This document shows, one piece after another, positions 19,535 through 28,036 of a DNA stretch of 64,000 bases. A program made the translations under genes and the position numbers. The notes beneath the pieces were generated by a model, which made no database searches, had not been told where the DNA came from, and worked only from the letters and a program-made list of their open reading frames with translations. Source of the stretch: Bacteroidaceae bacterium (GTDB lineage Bacteria; Bacteroidota; Bacteroidia; Bacteroidales; Bacteroidaceae); the NCBI GenBank assembly GCA_017470525.1, contig JAFUYM010000032.1, forward strand, positions 1 to 64,000. Direction: 5' to 3'. Position 1 is the stretch's first letter. The number at the start of each line of letters is the position of its first letter.

Positions 19535-21670
19535 ATGATTACTTATAAGATAAAGAAATACATCCTTCGCACAGCAGCGTTAGCCCTCCCCCTTTGGGGA
19601 CTGGGGGGCTTAACCTCCTGCGAGGACATGATGACCATCGATACAGGCGACAAGGCATATACCAATGCCCAAGACACGCTCTACTCCTATCTCGGCATCA
19701 TGCGCGCCATGCAGGACGTGGCAGAGCGTCAAGTCATCCTCGGTGAAATTCGTGGCGACCTCGTTGTTTCCACCGACTACACCACCGACACACTCCATGC
19801 CATCTCCAACTTCGAAGACCCTGCCGACCAATCCTGCTCCATGCTGAAGGTCAGTGACTACTACAACGTCATCAACAACTGCAACTTCTACATCCACAAC
19901 GCAGACACGGCAGCCGTGAAGTCAAACAACAAATTCATGGTGCCCGAATACGCGCAAGTCAAGGCAGTCCGTGCATGGGCATACCTCCAACTCGTCAAGA
20001 ACTACAAGGAAGTGCCCTTCATCACCGAACCAGTCAGCAACCTCGGAATCATCGAAAACTTCGACTATGCCAACAACCTCGTCAACAAAGACAACCTCGT
20101 TGACAAACTCATCGAGGACGGCATCCTTCAGTTCATCGAGACCCCCTACCCTCAATATGGTTCTGCATCCGACACCTACGGCAAATGGAACAACGGCTAC
20201 ACCGACATCTACGCTCGGCTTCTCATGATTCCTATCCGCGTCGTGCTTGGCGACCTCTACCTCCTGCGTGGAGCCTCCACCAGCGACTACGAGAAAGCCG
20301 CACAATATTACTACGACTACCTGAAGAATGAGGCATCCCCCATGCCGATGCAGTACTGCACAGCCAACAACCGAGGCAGCGCAACCATCAGTTACAGCAC
20401 CCCCAACAACGCCACCTGGGGCTATTGGGCATCCACCTACACCTACTCAGCCTCCTCGTCCGAAGTCATCTCCCTCATCCCCGGCTCAGCCAATGCAGGA
20501 TTAGGCAAGATGCTCACACGCGTGGCAGACATCTACGGCTACACCCCATCCTCATCTCAGCAGTCCGAAGCCAGCACTTCGACCGACGACGACGGCAACA
20601 CCACCACCAACAAGGATGCCAACGGCAACGAAGTCTATGAAGAGTCAGGAGCCATCACCGTCACCCGCAACTACAAGCGTCAGTACGGACCCTCCAATGC
20701 CTTCCAGAACATTGCCAACCAGCAGACCTACGTCAACTATTCCAACGTGACCACCTCCAACCCCATCGCCTCCTACATCGAGAACTGCGATGCCCGCTAC
20801 GGCAACTCTATCGAGAACCTCACCTACGAAGGCGTTGGCTACCCACTCTGCTGCAAGGCAGCCCGAGGCTCCGCATTCTACTACACCATCCCAACCTACC
20901 GCAAGACCCTCATCTGGCTGCGCCTTGCCGAAGCCATCAACCGTGCAGGCTACCCAGAGTTCGCCTTCGCCATCCTCAAGGACGGTGTCAACCAATTCAC
21001 CCTCCCCGAAGTCGTTGACCGCTACGACCTCCAGATTCGCCTCGATGCCAACGGCGACTCCATCCCCGTATGGAACAGCGACTCCACACGCATCTTGCGC
21101 TACGAGATGGACACCATCCGTTACCGTGCCATCGACCACGGCACCTATGGAGCCATGTACTACGTGACCGACACCCTGCAACTTCAGAAGTTCAATGCCT
21201 TCCTCAACTTCAAGGACAACGTGTGGGATGCCACCTACGGCGTACATGCCCGTGGAGCAGGTCGAGGCAGTTGGACAGCAGCCAATACAGGCGAAGTCAT
21301 CACCAACATCGGTGGCTACCACGACTCCATCTACTACGACTACTCCAAGTTGCTCCTTGCCCAGGGCGTTACCCTCGGCACCGCATCGCAAGAAGATGTC
21401 ATCAATGCCGTCGAGAACATCATCGTCGATGAACTCGCCCTCGAGACCGCCTTCGAAGGCAACCGATTCACTGACCTCGTCCGCATAGCCGAGCACAAGA
21501 ATGCCTCCGGCTACGACGGCACCGAGTGGATTGCCCAGAAGATAGCCAACCGAGGCACCAAGTTAGCCACCAGCACCTCCGCTGCCGTCGATGGCTACGA
21601 CGCCTCCATCTACGCCAAGTTGAAGAACCAAAACCTCTGGTACTTCAGCCTGCCCGTCTGGGCAAAGTGA
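19535..21670 (+). CDS. SusD/RagB-like surface lipoprotein (second pair), last gene of the operon
   Basis: 711 residues, longer than the first SusD. Lipobox GGLTSCED with the cysteine at about 29. SusD features: TPR-like AVRAWAYLQLVKNYKEVPF near 145-165 and the C-terminal ELALETAFEGNRFTDLVRIA near 635-655. An insertion of low complexity near 345-375 (SSSQQSEASTSTDDDGNTTT, then NKDANGN) is probably a surface loop. The hydrophobic core of the signal peptide (ALALPLWGLGGL) is written by a GC-rich repeat element. A strong terminator follows 24 bp after the stop, ending the operon. Confidence 0.92.
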   Translation: MITYKIKKYILRTAALALPLWGLGGLTSCEDMMTIDTGDKAYTNAQDTLYSYLGIMRAMQDVAERQVILGEIRGDLVVSTDYTTDTLHAISNFEDPADQSCSMLKVSDYYNVINNCNFYIHNADTAAVKSNNKFMVPEYAQVKAVRAWAYLQLVKNYKEVPFITEPVSNLGIIENFDYANNLVNKDNLVDKLIEDGILQFIETPYPQYGSASDTYGKWNNGYTDIYARLLMIPIRVVLGDLYLLRGASTSDYEKAAQYYYDYLKNEASPMPMQYCTANNRGSATISYSTPNNATWGYWASTYTYSASSSEVISLIPGSANAGLGKMLTRVADIYGYTPSSSQQSEASTSTDDDGNTTTNKDANGNEVYEESGAITVTRNYKRQYGPSNAFQNIANQQTYVNYSNVTTSNPIASYIENCDARYGNSIENLTYEGVGYPLCCKAARGSAFYYTIPTYRKTLIWLRLAEAINRAGYPEFAFAILKDGVNQFTLPEVVDRYDLQIRLDANGDSIPVWNSDSTRILRYEMDTIRYRAIDHGTYGAMYYVTDTLQLQKFNAFLNFKDNVWDATYGVHARGAGRGSWTAANTGEVITNIGGYHDSIYYDYSKLLLAQGVTLGTASQEDVINAVENIIVDELALETAFEGNRFTDLVRIAEHKNASGYDGTEWIAQKIANRGTKLATSTSAAVDGYDASIYAKLKNQNLWYFSLPVWAK
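19583..19612 (-). repeat. GC-rich element, copy 2, inside the SusD signal-peptide codons
   Basis: CCCTCCCCC, TTT, GGGGACTGGGGGG blocks encode about residues 17-26 of the second SusD. The sequence is the inverted counterpart of the block at 19470-19496, so the two flank the intergenic gap and the start codon as an imperfect inverted repeat. Confidence 0.55.
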
Positions 21671-21694
21671 AAGAACCGACACACCTCCCGACAA

Positions 21695-21730
21695 AAGGCA
21701 CCAAGCACTCCCCGCTTGGTGCCTTTTTTG
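21695..21730 (+). terminator. Rho-independent terminator of the fasciclin/SusCD operon
   Basis: A perfect 12-bp stem (AAGGCACCAAGC at 21695-21706 with GCTTGGTGCCTT at 21714-21725), a seven-base loop ACTCCCC, then a T run. It lies 24 bp after the last SusD stop. Confidence 0.9.
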
Positions 21731-22137
21731 TGCCCTTTTGAAAAAAGTTAGGGAAATGTTTAGTGGTTTCAATCTTTTTCTGTTACTTTGTCACCGAATG
21801 AGTGGAAACACTCTCTGCGGTGCTTTTCGAGGTGCCGTGGCTTATTGTTAATTATAGAAGCGTTATGCTCTTTCTTGCAAGGTGAAAACCTGAGAAACTT
21901 TCAAATTGCAAAATTTTGAGGCGGCTTGTATGCTACTTGCCATGCTCGAAGTAAACGAAGGCGGACATAGCGGCTTCACGCATTATTGCGTGGAACTGCT
22001 TTAGTGAAACCATCTTGTTTATTTCGGGCAATTCTCAGGGCCCTCACCTTGAAGATGTGGACATACAGTTCCACGCTTCCTCGTATATTTATATTTGCCT
22101 TTGTTGGGGACTGACGGAGGTCGATTGTTTTTATTTT
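21731..22137. promoter_or_regulatory. 407-bp leader of the BspA-type gene with a long-range inverted repeat and a -7 element
   Basis: No gene is seen. An 11-bp perfect inverted repeat (GCGTGGAACTG at 21988-21998 and CAGTTCCACGC at 22066-22076) encloses 67 bp. TATATTTG at 22090-22097 fits the -7 consensus and would start transcription about 35 nt before the ATG at 22138; in that case the right arm of the repeat sits over the -33 region and could be an operator. A second weak -7-like TTACTTTG lies near 21782-21789, from which the repeat would be in the leader RNA. Confidence 0.4.
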
Positions 22138-24579
22138 ATGAGATTCAAAAACATTCTTTTACTACTTAATATCTTGTTAAGTTTGCATATTAAGGCCGCT
22201 GTTGGTGACGTTTTCACGGCGCAAATCCAAGAGGGTGTTACCATGACATTCAAAATTATAGATGAGTCGAACAAAACCGTACAAGTAGGTCGTGGCTTGG
22301 GAGAAGCATCTATTGCGCGTTCCTTTTCAGGTGCTATAACAATACCGAAAGTTGTCGAACATTTAGGTGAAAGATATTCTGTAGAAACTATAGGAATTAG
22401 TGCTTTTGAATTTTGTTTCAATATAACTTCGTTAACCATTCCCAATAGCATTAAAACAATAGATGCTAAAGCTTTTTATTATTGTCAAGGTCTAGCCTCC
22501 TTGACCATTCCCAGCAGTGTGACGAGCATCGGCAGTTATGCTTTTATAAATTGTAGTAGCCTAACCTCCATTACTATTCCAAGTAGTGTCACGGGCATTG
22601 GTAACCAGACTTTTGCATATTGTACAGCCTTGACCTCCTTTGTGTCGAACGTCAAAGTCCCCTTCACTATTTCTCTTGGGAATGAATTCTCTTCTATTTC
22701 TTCTTCATGCGTCCTCACAGTCCCCTACGGCACTAAAGACGCTTACATTGCCGCAGGCTGGACGGAAGGAACGTTCCAAGGTGGCATTGTGGAAATGCCA
22801 AATACAAGGGAGACTCAATCAATTGATTTGACGGAGTTACCCACCATGACTTACGGTGATGCATCTTATGTGTTGCCCACACAGACCACAGAAGGACTAA
22901 CACTAACATGGGAAAGTGGCAACACTGATGTCGCAACCATCAGCGATAATACACTTACAATCGCAGGTGCAGGTTCTGCCACCATTACAGCCTCTCAAGA
23001 AGGTAACGACAAGTACAAGCCTTTCAGCAGGGAATACACATTGACAGTGGCAAAAGCCCCTCTCACCATCACGGCACAGAGTTATACCATTAAGGTCGAT
23101 GATGCACTGCCAACCATGGAAGTGACCTATTCTGGCTTCAAAAATGGAGATTCTGAAGACGTGTTGACACCCCTACCTGTAGTGACAACAACTGCGACTT
23201 CGACCAATACAGAAGGAACTTTTGAAATAAATGTTTCGGGGGCTGAAGCACTAAATTATGAGATTTCGTATGTTTCTGGCACACTCTCCATTGTTGATGC
23301 AATACAATTTGCGGATGCCACGACGGAAGCACTCTGCTTGGAGGCTTGGGACAGTAATGGAGATGGGTACTTGAGCAAAACAGAGGCGGCCACAGTGACA
23401 AGTTTAGGCATGGTCTTCAACAACAACACAGAGGTGACGGCATTCGATGAACTGTCCTACTTTACGGGGTTGACGAGCATTGGGAGTCAAGCCTTCCGTG
23501 GGTGCAGTAGTCTTATTTCCATACAGATTCCTGGCGGTGTGACAACTATAGGCAACTGCGCTTTCTCTGGCTGTGACGGCTTAACCTCGATAGAAATAGG
23601 TGAAGGCATTCAATCCATTGGCGATTATGCCTTTGCCTCTTGCGGAGATTTACTCGATGTTTATTGCGCTGCAGAGACACCACCAAGTATGGGAACGGAT
23701 GTGTTCAAAGGCTCATCTGTGGAATATGTTACCCTTCATGTGCCAAAAAGTAGTGGTCATGCGTATAGGGCAGCGGAAGGATGGAATGGTTTTAAGAACG
23801 TTGTGGTATTGAAGACCGGCGAAGAAATTCTGGAGGACATAGAATTGACTGAAAGCGCTGAACTGTACTATAATGAGTCGGAGAGAACTTGCAATTCCAT
23901 CACCTACACCCGCACCTTCAACAACACCAACTGGCAAGCCCTTTATGTTCCTTTCTCTTTATCGTACAATGATTGGAAGGATGACTTTGAGGTGGCTCGC
24001 ATCAATGCATTCTATGAGTACGACATGGACAATGACGGTGTGGTGGACAAGCAGGTGCTGGAGGTGCTGCCTGTGAAGGAGGGCAATGGTGATTTGAGAC
24101 CCAACTATCCGTATCTGATTAAGGCGAAGACCACGGGAAAGAAAACGCTTGCACTGACAGATGCCACATTGTATCAAACAGTGGAGAACTCCATAGAGTG
24201 CTCGACGGTGGAAACGAAGTACACGTTCACAGGAACTTATCAGAAGATGAACGGCTTGAAGTCCGCTGGCTACTACTTCATGAGCGGTGGCGGCTTGAAG
24301 ACGACTCCGTCGGATGCCTCCACGTTGGGTGCGTTCCGCTGGTATCTGAAGGCAGAGAGCAAGGGCGGCGCCCTCTTGCCACCCTCTGCTGAAATCAAGA
24401 TTCGTGTGGTGGGTGAGGACGATGGCGAGGCAACGGAGATTGGAGAATTGAAGGGCTTGGGGCTTGCCTCATCGGATGCCGGTGAGGACTGGTACACCAT
24501 CAATGGTGTGAAGTTGTCCGGCAAGCCCGCACAATCCGGTCTTTACATTCACAGGGGAAAGAAAATCTATATTCAGTAA
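22138..24579 (+). CDS. BspA-type leucine-rich-repeat surface protein with Ig/MBG domains
   Basis: 813 residues from ATG 22138; a longer TTG-initiated frame (from 22015) is rejected because only the ATG gives a signal peptide (FKNILLLLNILLSLHIKAAV). LRR_5 repeats of the BspA type occupy about 75-200 (SLTIPSSVTSIGSYAFINCS, repeated) and again about 450-550. Between them are a bacterial Ig-like segment (YGDASYVLPTQT, ATISDNTLTIAGAGSATITA) and an MBG-type domain (PLTITAQSYTIKVDDALP). A dockerin-like/EF-hand loop DSNGDGYLSKTEA lies near 430. The end (DWYTINGVKLSGKPAQSGLY then a short K-rich strand) is like type IX secretion C-terminal signals in Prevotella. BspA proteins typically act in adhesion. 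Confidence 0.85.
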   Translation: MRFKNILLLLNILLSLHIKAAVGDVFTAQIQEGVTMTFKIIDESNKTVQVGRGLGEASIARSFSGAITIPKVVEHLGERYSVETIGISAFEFCFNITSLTIPNSIKTIDAKAFYYCQGLASLTIPSSVTSIGSYAFINCSSLTSITIPSSVTGIGNQTFAYCTALTSFVSNVKVPFTISLGNEFSSISSSCVLTVPYGTKDAYIAAGWTEGTFQGGIVEMPNTRETQSIDLTELPTMTYGDASYVLPTQTTEGLTLTWESGNTDVATISDNTLTIAGAGSATITASQEGNDKYKPFSREYTLTVAKAPLTITAQSYTIKVDDALPTMEVTYSGFKNGDSEDVLTPLPVVTTTATSTNTEGTFEINVSGAEALNYEISYVSGTLSIVDAIQFADATTEALCLEAWDSNGDGYLSKTEAATVTSLGMVFNNNTEVTAFDELSYFTGLTSIGSQAFRGCSSLISIQIPGGVTTIGNCAFSGCDGLTSIEIGEGIQSIGDYAFASCGDLLDVYCAAETPPSMGTDVFKGSSVEYVTLHVPKSSGHAYRAAEGWNGFKNVVVLKTGEEILEDIELTESAELYYNESERTCNSITYTRTFNNTNWQALYVPFSLSYNDWKDDFEVARINAFYEYDMDNDGVVDKQVLEVLPVKEGNGDLRPNYPYLIKAKTTGKKTLALTDATLYQTVENSIECSTVETKYTFTGTYQKMNGLKSAGYYFMSGGGLKTTPSDASTLGAFRWYLKAESKGGALLPPSAEIKIRVVGEDDGEATEIGELKGLGLASSDAGEDWYTINGVKLSGKPAQSGLYIHRGKKIYIQ

Positions 24580-24614
24580 CAAGCAACATTAACAAGCAAA
24601 AGCGACACAGAACG

Positions 24615-24725
24615 ATGAAAAAGTATTATGAGACTCCAGATTGGGACGTGGTTGAACTGGAAACGGCAGAAATGCTGATAGAAGGTTCCGGTATTGACAT
24701 GGGTGGCGAGGATGAACCCGATTGA
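24615..24725 (+). CDS. 36-residue peptide of unknown function
   Basis: MKKYYETPDWDVVELE, then TAEMLIEGSGIDMGGEDEPD. The KxYxxP start, the DVVELE strand, the LI-x-GSG turn and the acidic glycine-rich tail match a kind of very short Bacteroidetes peptide often seen next to secreted proteins. It lies 35 bp after the BspA-type gene, on the same strand, and is closed by its own terminator. Whether it is a signal, a processed peptide precursor or a membrane-associated peptide is unknown. The start codon has AACG just upstream but no strong Shine-Dalgarno sequence, as is usual in this phylum. Confidence 0.6.
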   Translation: MKKYYETPDWDVVELETAEMLIEGSGIDMGGEDEPD

Positions 24726-24753
24726 CATCCTGCAAAACATTGACAACAGGAAA

Positions 24754-24787
24754 CCGCTTGCAACCCTCTGATTGCAAGCGGCTTTTC
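24754..24787 (+). terminator. Hairpin terminator after the 36-residue peptide gene
   Basis: A perfect 10-bp stem, CCGCTTGCAA at 24754-24763 with TTGCAAGCGG at 24772-24781, loop CCCTCTGA, followed by CTTTTCGTTTG. The T tract is short, so termination may be partial. Confidence 0.7.
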
Positions 24788-24880
24788 GTTTGTTGTACCA
24801 ACGTATTCGAATCCCTGTATGGAGTACAGAGGATGCACCCTCGCAAGACTCGCGAGGGTTGCGGGTGTGCGCTTTCAGCA

Positions 24881-24957
24881 CCTCTCTTTCGGACTGCTCC
24901 ACTCCGACGCATCGGACTGCTCCAGTGCGGCACGTCGGACTGGAGCAGTCCGATTTT
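24881..24957 (+). repeat. Three-unit palindromic array (element A, copy 1)
   Basis: Three consecutive units of about 22 bp built on the palindrome CGGACTG-GAG-CAGTCCG: one at 24890-24906 (one arm imperfect), one at 24912-24930, and one at 24935-24952 that ends in T6. The flank CCTCTCTTTCGGACTGCTCC and the core recur, inverted, at 36255-36331. The last hairpin with its T run could also act as a terminator on the + strand. Confidence 0.85.
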
Positions 24958-24987
24958 TTGTGTGTAAGGACGAATTATCACAAAATA

Positions 24988-25019
24988 TTTGGTGGGGAGA
25001 AATGGATTGTGTATCTTTG
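24988..25019 (+). promoter_or_regulatory. Promoter of the purine nucleoside phosphorylase gene
   Basis: TTTG at 24988-24991, 20 bp, then TATCTTTG at 25012-25019: an excellent fit to the Bacteroidetes sigma consensus. Transcription would start near 25026, about 47 nt before the ATG at 25073. Confidence 0.75.
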
Positions 25020-25072
25020 CATGCGAGTTAGCAAAAAGTGTATTCAACCTAAAATCTCTTTTTCGGAAAAAT

Positions 25073-25792
25073 ATGGCAACACCACATATTTCAGCAACTG
25101 CGGGCGATTTCGCCAAGACGGTATTGATGCCGGGAGACCCTCTGAGGGCTAAGTTCATTGCGGAGACCTTTCTGGAGGACGCGAAATTGGTGACGGCGGT
25201 GAGGAATGTGTTCGGATATACGGGCACGTACAAGGGTGTGCCTGTGTCGGTGATGGCAAGCGGGATGGGCATGCCCAGCATCGGGATTTACTCGTATGAG
25301 TTGTACCAGTTCTATGGGGTGGAGAACATCATCCGCATCGGGTCGGCTGGCAGTTACAGGGAGTGGCTGAATGTGATGGATGTGACGTTGGCTGAGTGTG
25401 CCGTGAGCGAGTCGTCGTATGCCAAGGTGCAGGGTGGAGAGGAAGCCCATCGGCTGAAACCTGACGGGGACTTGAATGCTGCCATCTGGAAGAAGGCGGA
25501 GGAAATGGGCATCGGGGTGAAGATGAGTGTGGTACATTCGAGCGACGTGTTCTACCGTGACCCGTCGCAAGGCTCGTGGAAAGACATTGCTGAGCGGACG
25601 GGGAGCGACTGCGTGGAGATGGAGAGTTTCGCGCTGTTCCACAATGCGAATGTGCTGGGCAAACGGGCTGCCTGTCTGCTGACCATCAGCGACTCGTTTG
25701 TGAATCACGTGGAACTGACGGCGGATGAGCGTCAGAACTCCTTCACGGAGATGATGACTCTGGCTTTGGAAACTGCGATTGATGATTTATAA
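25073..25792 (+). CDS. deoD: Purine-nucleoside phosphorylase (DeoD type)
   Basis: 239 residues, the normal length for the hexameric DeoD family. It splits purine ribonucleosides with phosphate into base plus ribose-1-phosphate in purine salvage. Motifs: ATPHISA at the N-terminus, VLMPGDPLRAKFIAE near 16-30, MGMPSIGIYSYEL near 64-76, IRIGSAGSY near 84-92 and the nucleoside-binding EMESFALF near 180-187. The start at 25073 is chosen because MATPHI is the family N-terminus; upstream in-frame codons lie between the promoter and the ATG. Confidence 0.93.
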   Translation: MATPHISATAGDFAKTVLMPGDPLRAKFIAETFLEDAKLVTAVRNVFGYTGTYKGVPVSVMASGMGMPSIGIYSYELYQFYGVENIIRIGSAGSYREWLNVMDVTLAECAVSESSYAKVQGGEEAHRLKPDGDLNAAIWKKAEEMGIGVKMSVVHSSDVFYRDPSQGSWKDIAERTGSDCVEMESFALFHNANVLGKRAACLLTISDSFVNHVELTADERQNSFTEMMTLALETAIDDL

Positions 25793-25857
25793 TTCATAAG
25801 GTATAAACAATTAATAATTAACAATTAGGCTGGCGCGATGCGCCTGAACGGAATAAC
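25793..25857. promoter_or_regulatory. Short AT-rich spacer with a tight GC hairpin before the HExxH protein gene
   Basis: After AT-rich repeats of the AATTAATAATTAACAATTA kind there is a small hairpin GGCGC-GAT-GCGCC (about 25830-25842) about 15 bp before the start codon at 25858. No promoter with both boxes is visible, so read-through from deoD is possible. The role of the hairpin is unknown. Confidence 0.35.
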
Positions 25858-28035
25858 ATGAAAAAATTTCTACTGACTAACTTATGGGTACTGATGGCGG
25901 TGTGTGCCAATGCACAGACGGATGTGACCAATCAGCACATCAAGAATCCAGACTTTGAGATTAACTACTTGACCTATTGGACCAACACGGGCATGCAGAT
26001 GCAGAACAATGTTTCGTTTGAGAAGCATGGAGCGGTGTATGTGGAGAAGTGGGTGGCAAAAGGCAGCAAGGTGGGCACCGGACATCTGCGCCAGGTACTG
26101 AAGAACTTGCCACAAGGCAAATACACCTTGACGGTGATGGCACAGAACATTCAGCAAGACGCTCCCAGCAAAGCCCAGACGGGTGCCATCATTTATGCTG
26201 GCGACGCTGAAACCATGGTGACCACGGCTGGGGATTACTCGGTGGATTTCACCCATCTGCACGGCAACATCACCATCGGTTTCAAACTGACCAACGCGAC
26301 GGGCAATTATGCTTGTGTGGATAACTTCCGCCTGTATCGCAACGGCGATGCCTACGAGGGTGCGGCAGAGGATGATGCCAGGATGTATCAGGCTGAACGC
26401 GACTCGTTGGCTGACCTCTACGCCAATGCCAGCGGTGCCACCCCGATTGTGACGACGAGCGACTACATCGGTGTCGGCTCGACTTTTGCACTGGGACGCT
26501 CCACCATCAAACTGAACGGTGCCACCGTGAAGGAGCGTGGTTACTGCTATTCTGCCATCAATCCTGAGCCGACGGTGCTGGACAGCGTTACCACTTACTC
26601 ATACGCGCATGAGGGTTCCATTTATGTGATGGAGCCTCTTGCCCCACAGACTTTCTACTGGGTGCGCCCTTACGCCATCACGAAAGACAATGTGGTGGCA
26701 TACGGCGAGCCGAAGTATATCGCGACGCTGCCGAAGGGTGGCTGCATCTGGTCTTACGGCTATGAGGGGGATGACGAACAGAATGCCCGCATCGTGCAAG
26801 CCATCAACAATGGCATCGTGAACTACAATGACTGCATGGGACTGAAGGGCTTCGAATTGAAGGGGCATTACGTATATGGTGCCGGTGCCGGCGGCGGCAC
26901 TGCCGACTGTTCGTATGGCGGCTACATGCGCATCAGCCAATCCACCTCTTATCAGCGGACGGGCACGGTGCAGCATGAGTTTGCGCATGGTGTGGGTGTG
27001 GGAACCCGCAAGGCTTCGTGGGGATATGAGACCGTGGGCAGTTGGGACGACACGAACGTGCATAACTGGGAGTGGTTCGGACGACGCGCCAACGACTTGG
27101 CTCACTTCCTGGAGAACTCGAAGGAAGTGCAGGTGGTAGGCGACGGCACACACACGTGGGTGCAGAACACCAACGGCCGCACGAACAAACTGATAAACTA
27201 TGGCATCAACGGTGCCAACGAAGATGACAACACTCAGTTGCTCTACCGTGCCAATGCCATGATGGTGGAGGCTCTGCATGAGGATGGTTTGTGTGCCACC
27301 GACGACTATCATTGCGGAACTCCCGCCTACTCTTTCTATTATCAGCCAGGGAAGAAGTACTACATCAAGAGCAAGAACGCGGAACGCGGTCTGTATGACA
27401 GTTATCTCTACCAGCGCGCTGCCACGTTCATTGGCTGGAAGCCTTTTGACGGCGCAGAAGCGGTGTCCGACTCTGCGGCTTGGTATATTGAGTATATTCC
27501 TGCATCGGGCTATTACACTTTCAAGAATGTCGAGACAGGCAAGTATCTCACCCATGCTTCGGGCGGTTCGAGCGTGAGCCTCAAGACCATTGCTGAAAGC
27601 AAGAAGCCTGGCGCAACGGAGTATTTCCAACTGATGCCCGACCGCAAGGACGTGACGATTAAACAGGGTTCGGAGAAAGTGACCACTCACGGCTATTGGT
27701 TCTTGTGGTACGATGGCGGCAATAAGAGCATGTCTGCCAATAAGTATGGCGAACGCCTGGGGTACGGAACGGTGGCACAAGCCTCGCTGAACTTTGCGGA
27801 TACGGCGACGGACCAGCAGTGGATTATCATCAGCGAAGACGAACTGGATGCCTACCAAGCCATTGCTGTGGCTTCGGGCATCAGCAAGATTTCCGTGAAT
27901 GACTCTACTCCTGATGGGCTGAAGACGGTGGTGGGCATCTATGCCGTAGATGGCAAGGAACTGCAGAAGACCCAGAAGGGGTTCAACATTATCAGATATA
28001 ATGACGGAACAAGCAAGAAAATTTTTGTGAAGTAA
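25858..28035 (+). CDS. Secreted HExxH protein with carbohydrate-binding-like N-terminus (putative metallopeptidase)
   Basis: 725 residues. Signal peptide to about residue 20 (VCANAQ). Residues 25-160 look like a galactose-binding beta-sandwich (NPDFEINYLTYWTNTG ... NYACVDNFRLYR). A fibronectin-III-like segment follows at about 195-290. The central domain contains HEFAHGVGVGT at 373-383: HExxHxxG as in metzincins, with T instead of H/D at the third ligand position. The next part (about 490-640) has a ricin/fascin-like look, and the end is a type-IX-secretion-like sorting domain ending KKIFVK. The gene ends 1 bp before a family 28 glycosidase gene. Peptidase activity is inferred; I do not recognise a named family. 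Confidence 0.55.
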   Translation: MKKFLLTNLWVLMAVCANAQTDVTNQHIKNPDFEINYLTYWTNTGMQMQNNVSFEKHGAVYVEKWVAKGSKVGTGHLRQVLKNLPQGKYTLTVMAQNIQQDAPSKAQTGAIIYAGDAETMVTTAGDYSVDFTHLHGNITIGFKLTNATGNYACVDNFRLYRNGDAYEGAAEDDARMYQAERDSLADLYANASGATPIVTTSDYIGVGSTFALGRSTIKLNGATVKERGYCYSAINPEPTVLDSVTTYSYAHEGSIYVMEPLAPQTFYWVRPYAITKDNVVAYGEPKYIATLPKGGCIWSYGYEGDDEQNARIVQAINNGIVNYNDCMGLKGFELKGHYVYGAGAGGGTADCSYGGYMRISQSTSYQRTGTVQHEFAHGVGVGTRKASWGYETVGSWDDTNVHNWEWFGRRANDLAHFLENSKEVQVVGDGTHTWVQNTNGRTNKLINYGINGANEDDNTQLLYRANAMMVEALHEDGLCATDDYHCGTPAYSFYYQPGKKYYIKSKNAERGLYDSYLYQRAATFIGWKPFDGAEAVSDSAAWYIEYIPASGYYTFKNVETGKYLTHASGGSSVSLKTIAESKKPGATEYFQLMPDRKDVTIKQGSEKVTTHGYWFLWYDGGNKSMSANKYGERLGYGTVAQASLNFADTATDQQWIIISEDELDAYQAIAVASGISKISVNDSTPDGLKTVVGIYAVDGKELQKTQKGFNIIRYNDGTSKKIFVK

Positions 28036-28036
28036 C

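Noticed and set aside
3751..21670. Classical polysaccharide utilisation locus
   Set aside because: No glycoside hydrolase, lyase, sulfatase or sensor/regulator is found in the operon, so substrate type was not assigned.
22015..22137. TTG-initiated N-terminal extension of the BspA-type protein
   Set aside because: It crosses the inverted repeat and the -7 element; only the ATG at 22138 yields a signal peptide.
24772..25152. Overlapping ORFs across the palindromic array at 24881-24957
   Set aside because: They are open only because the repeat lacks stop codons, and they run into deoD in other frames.
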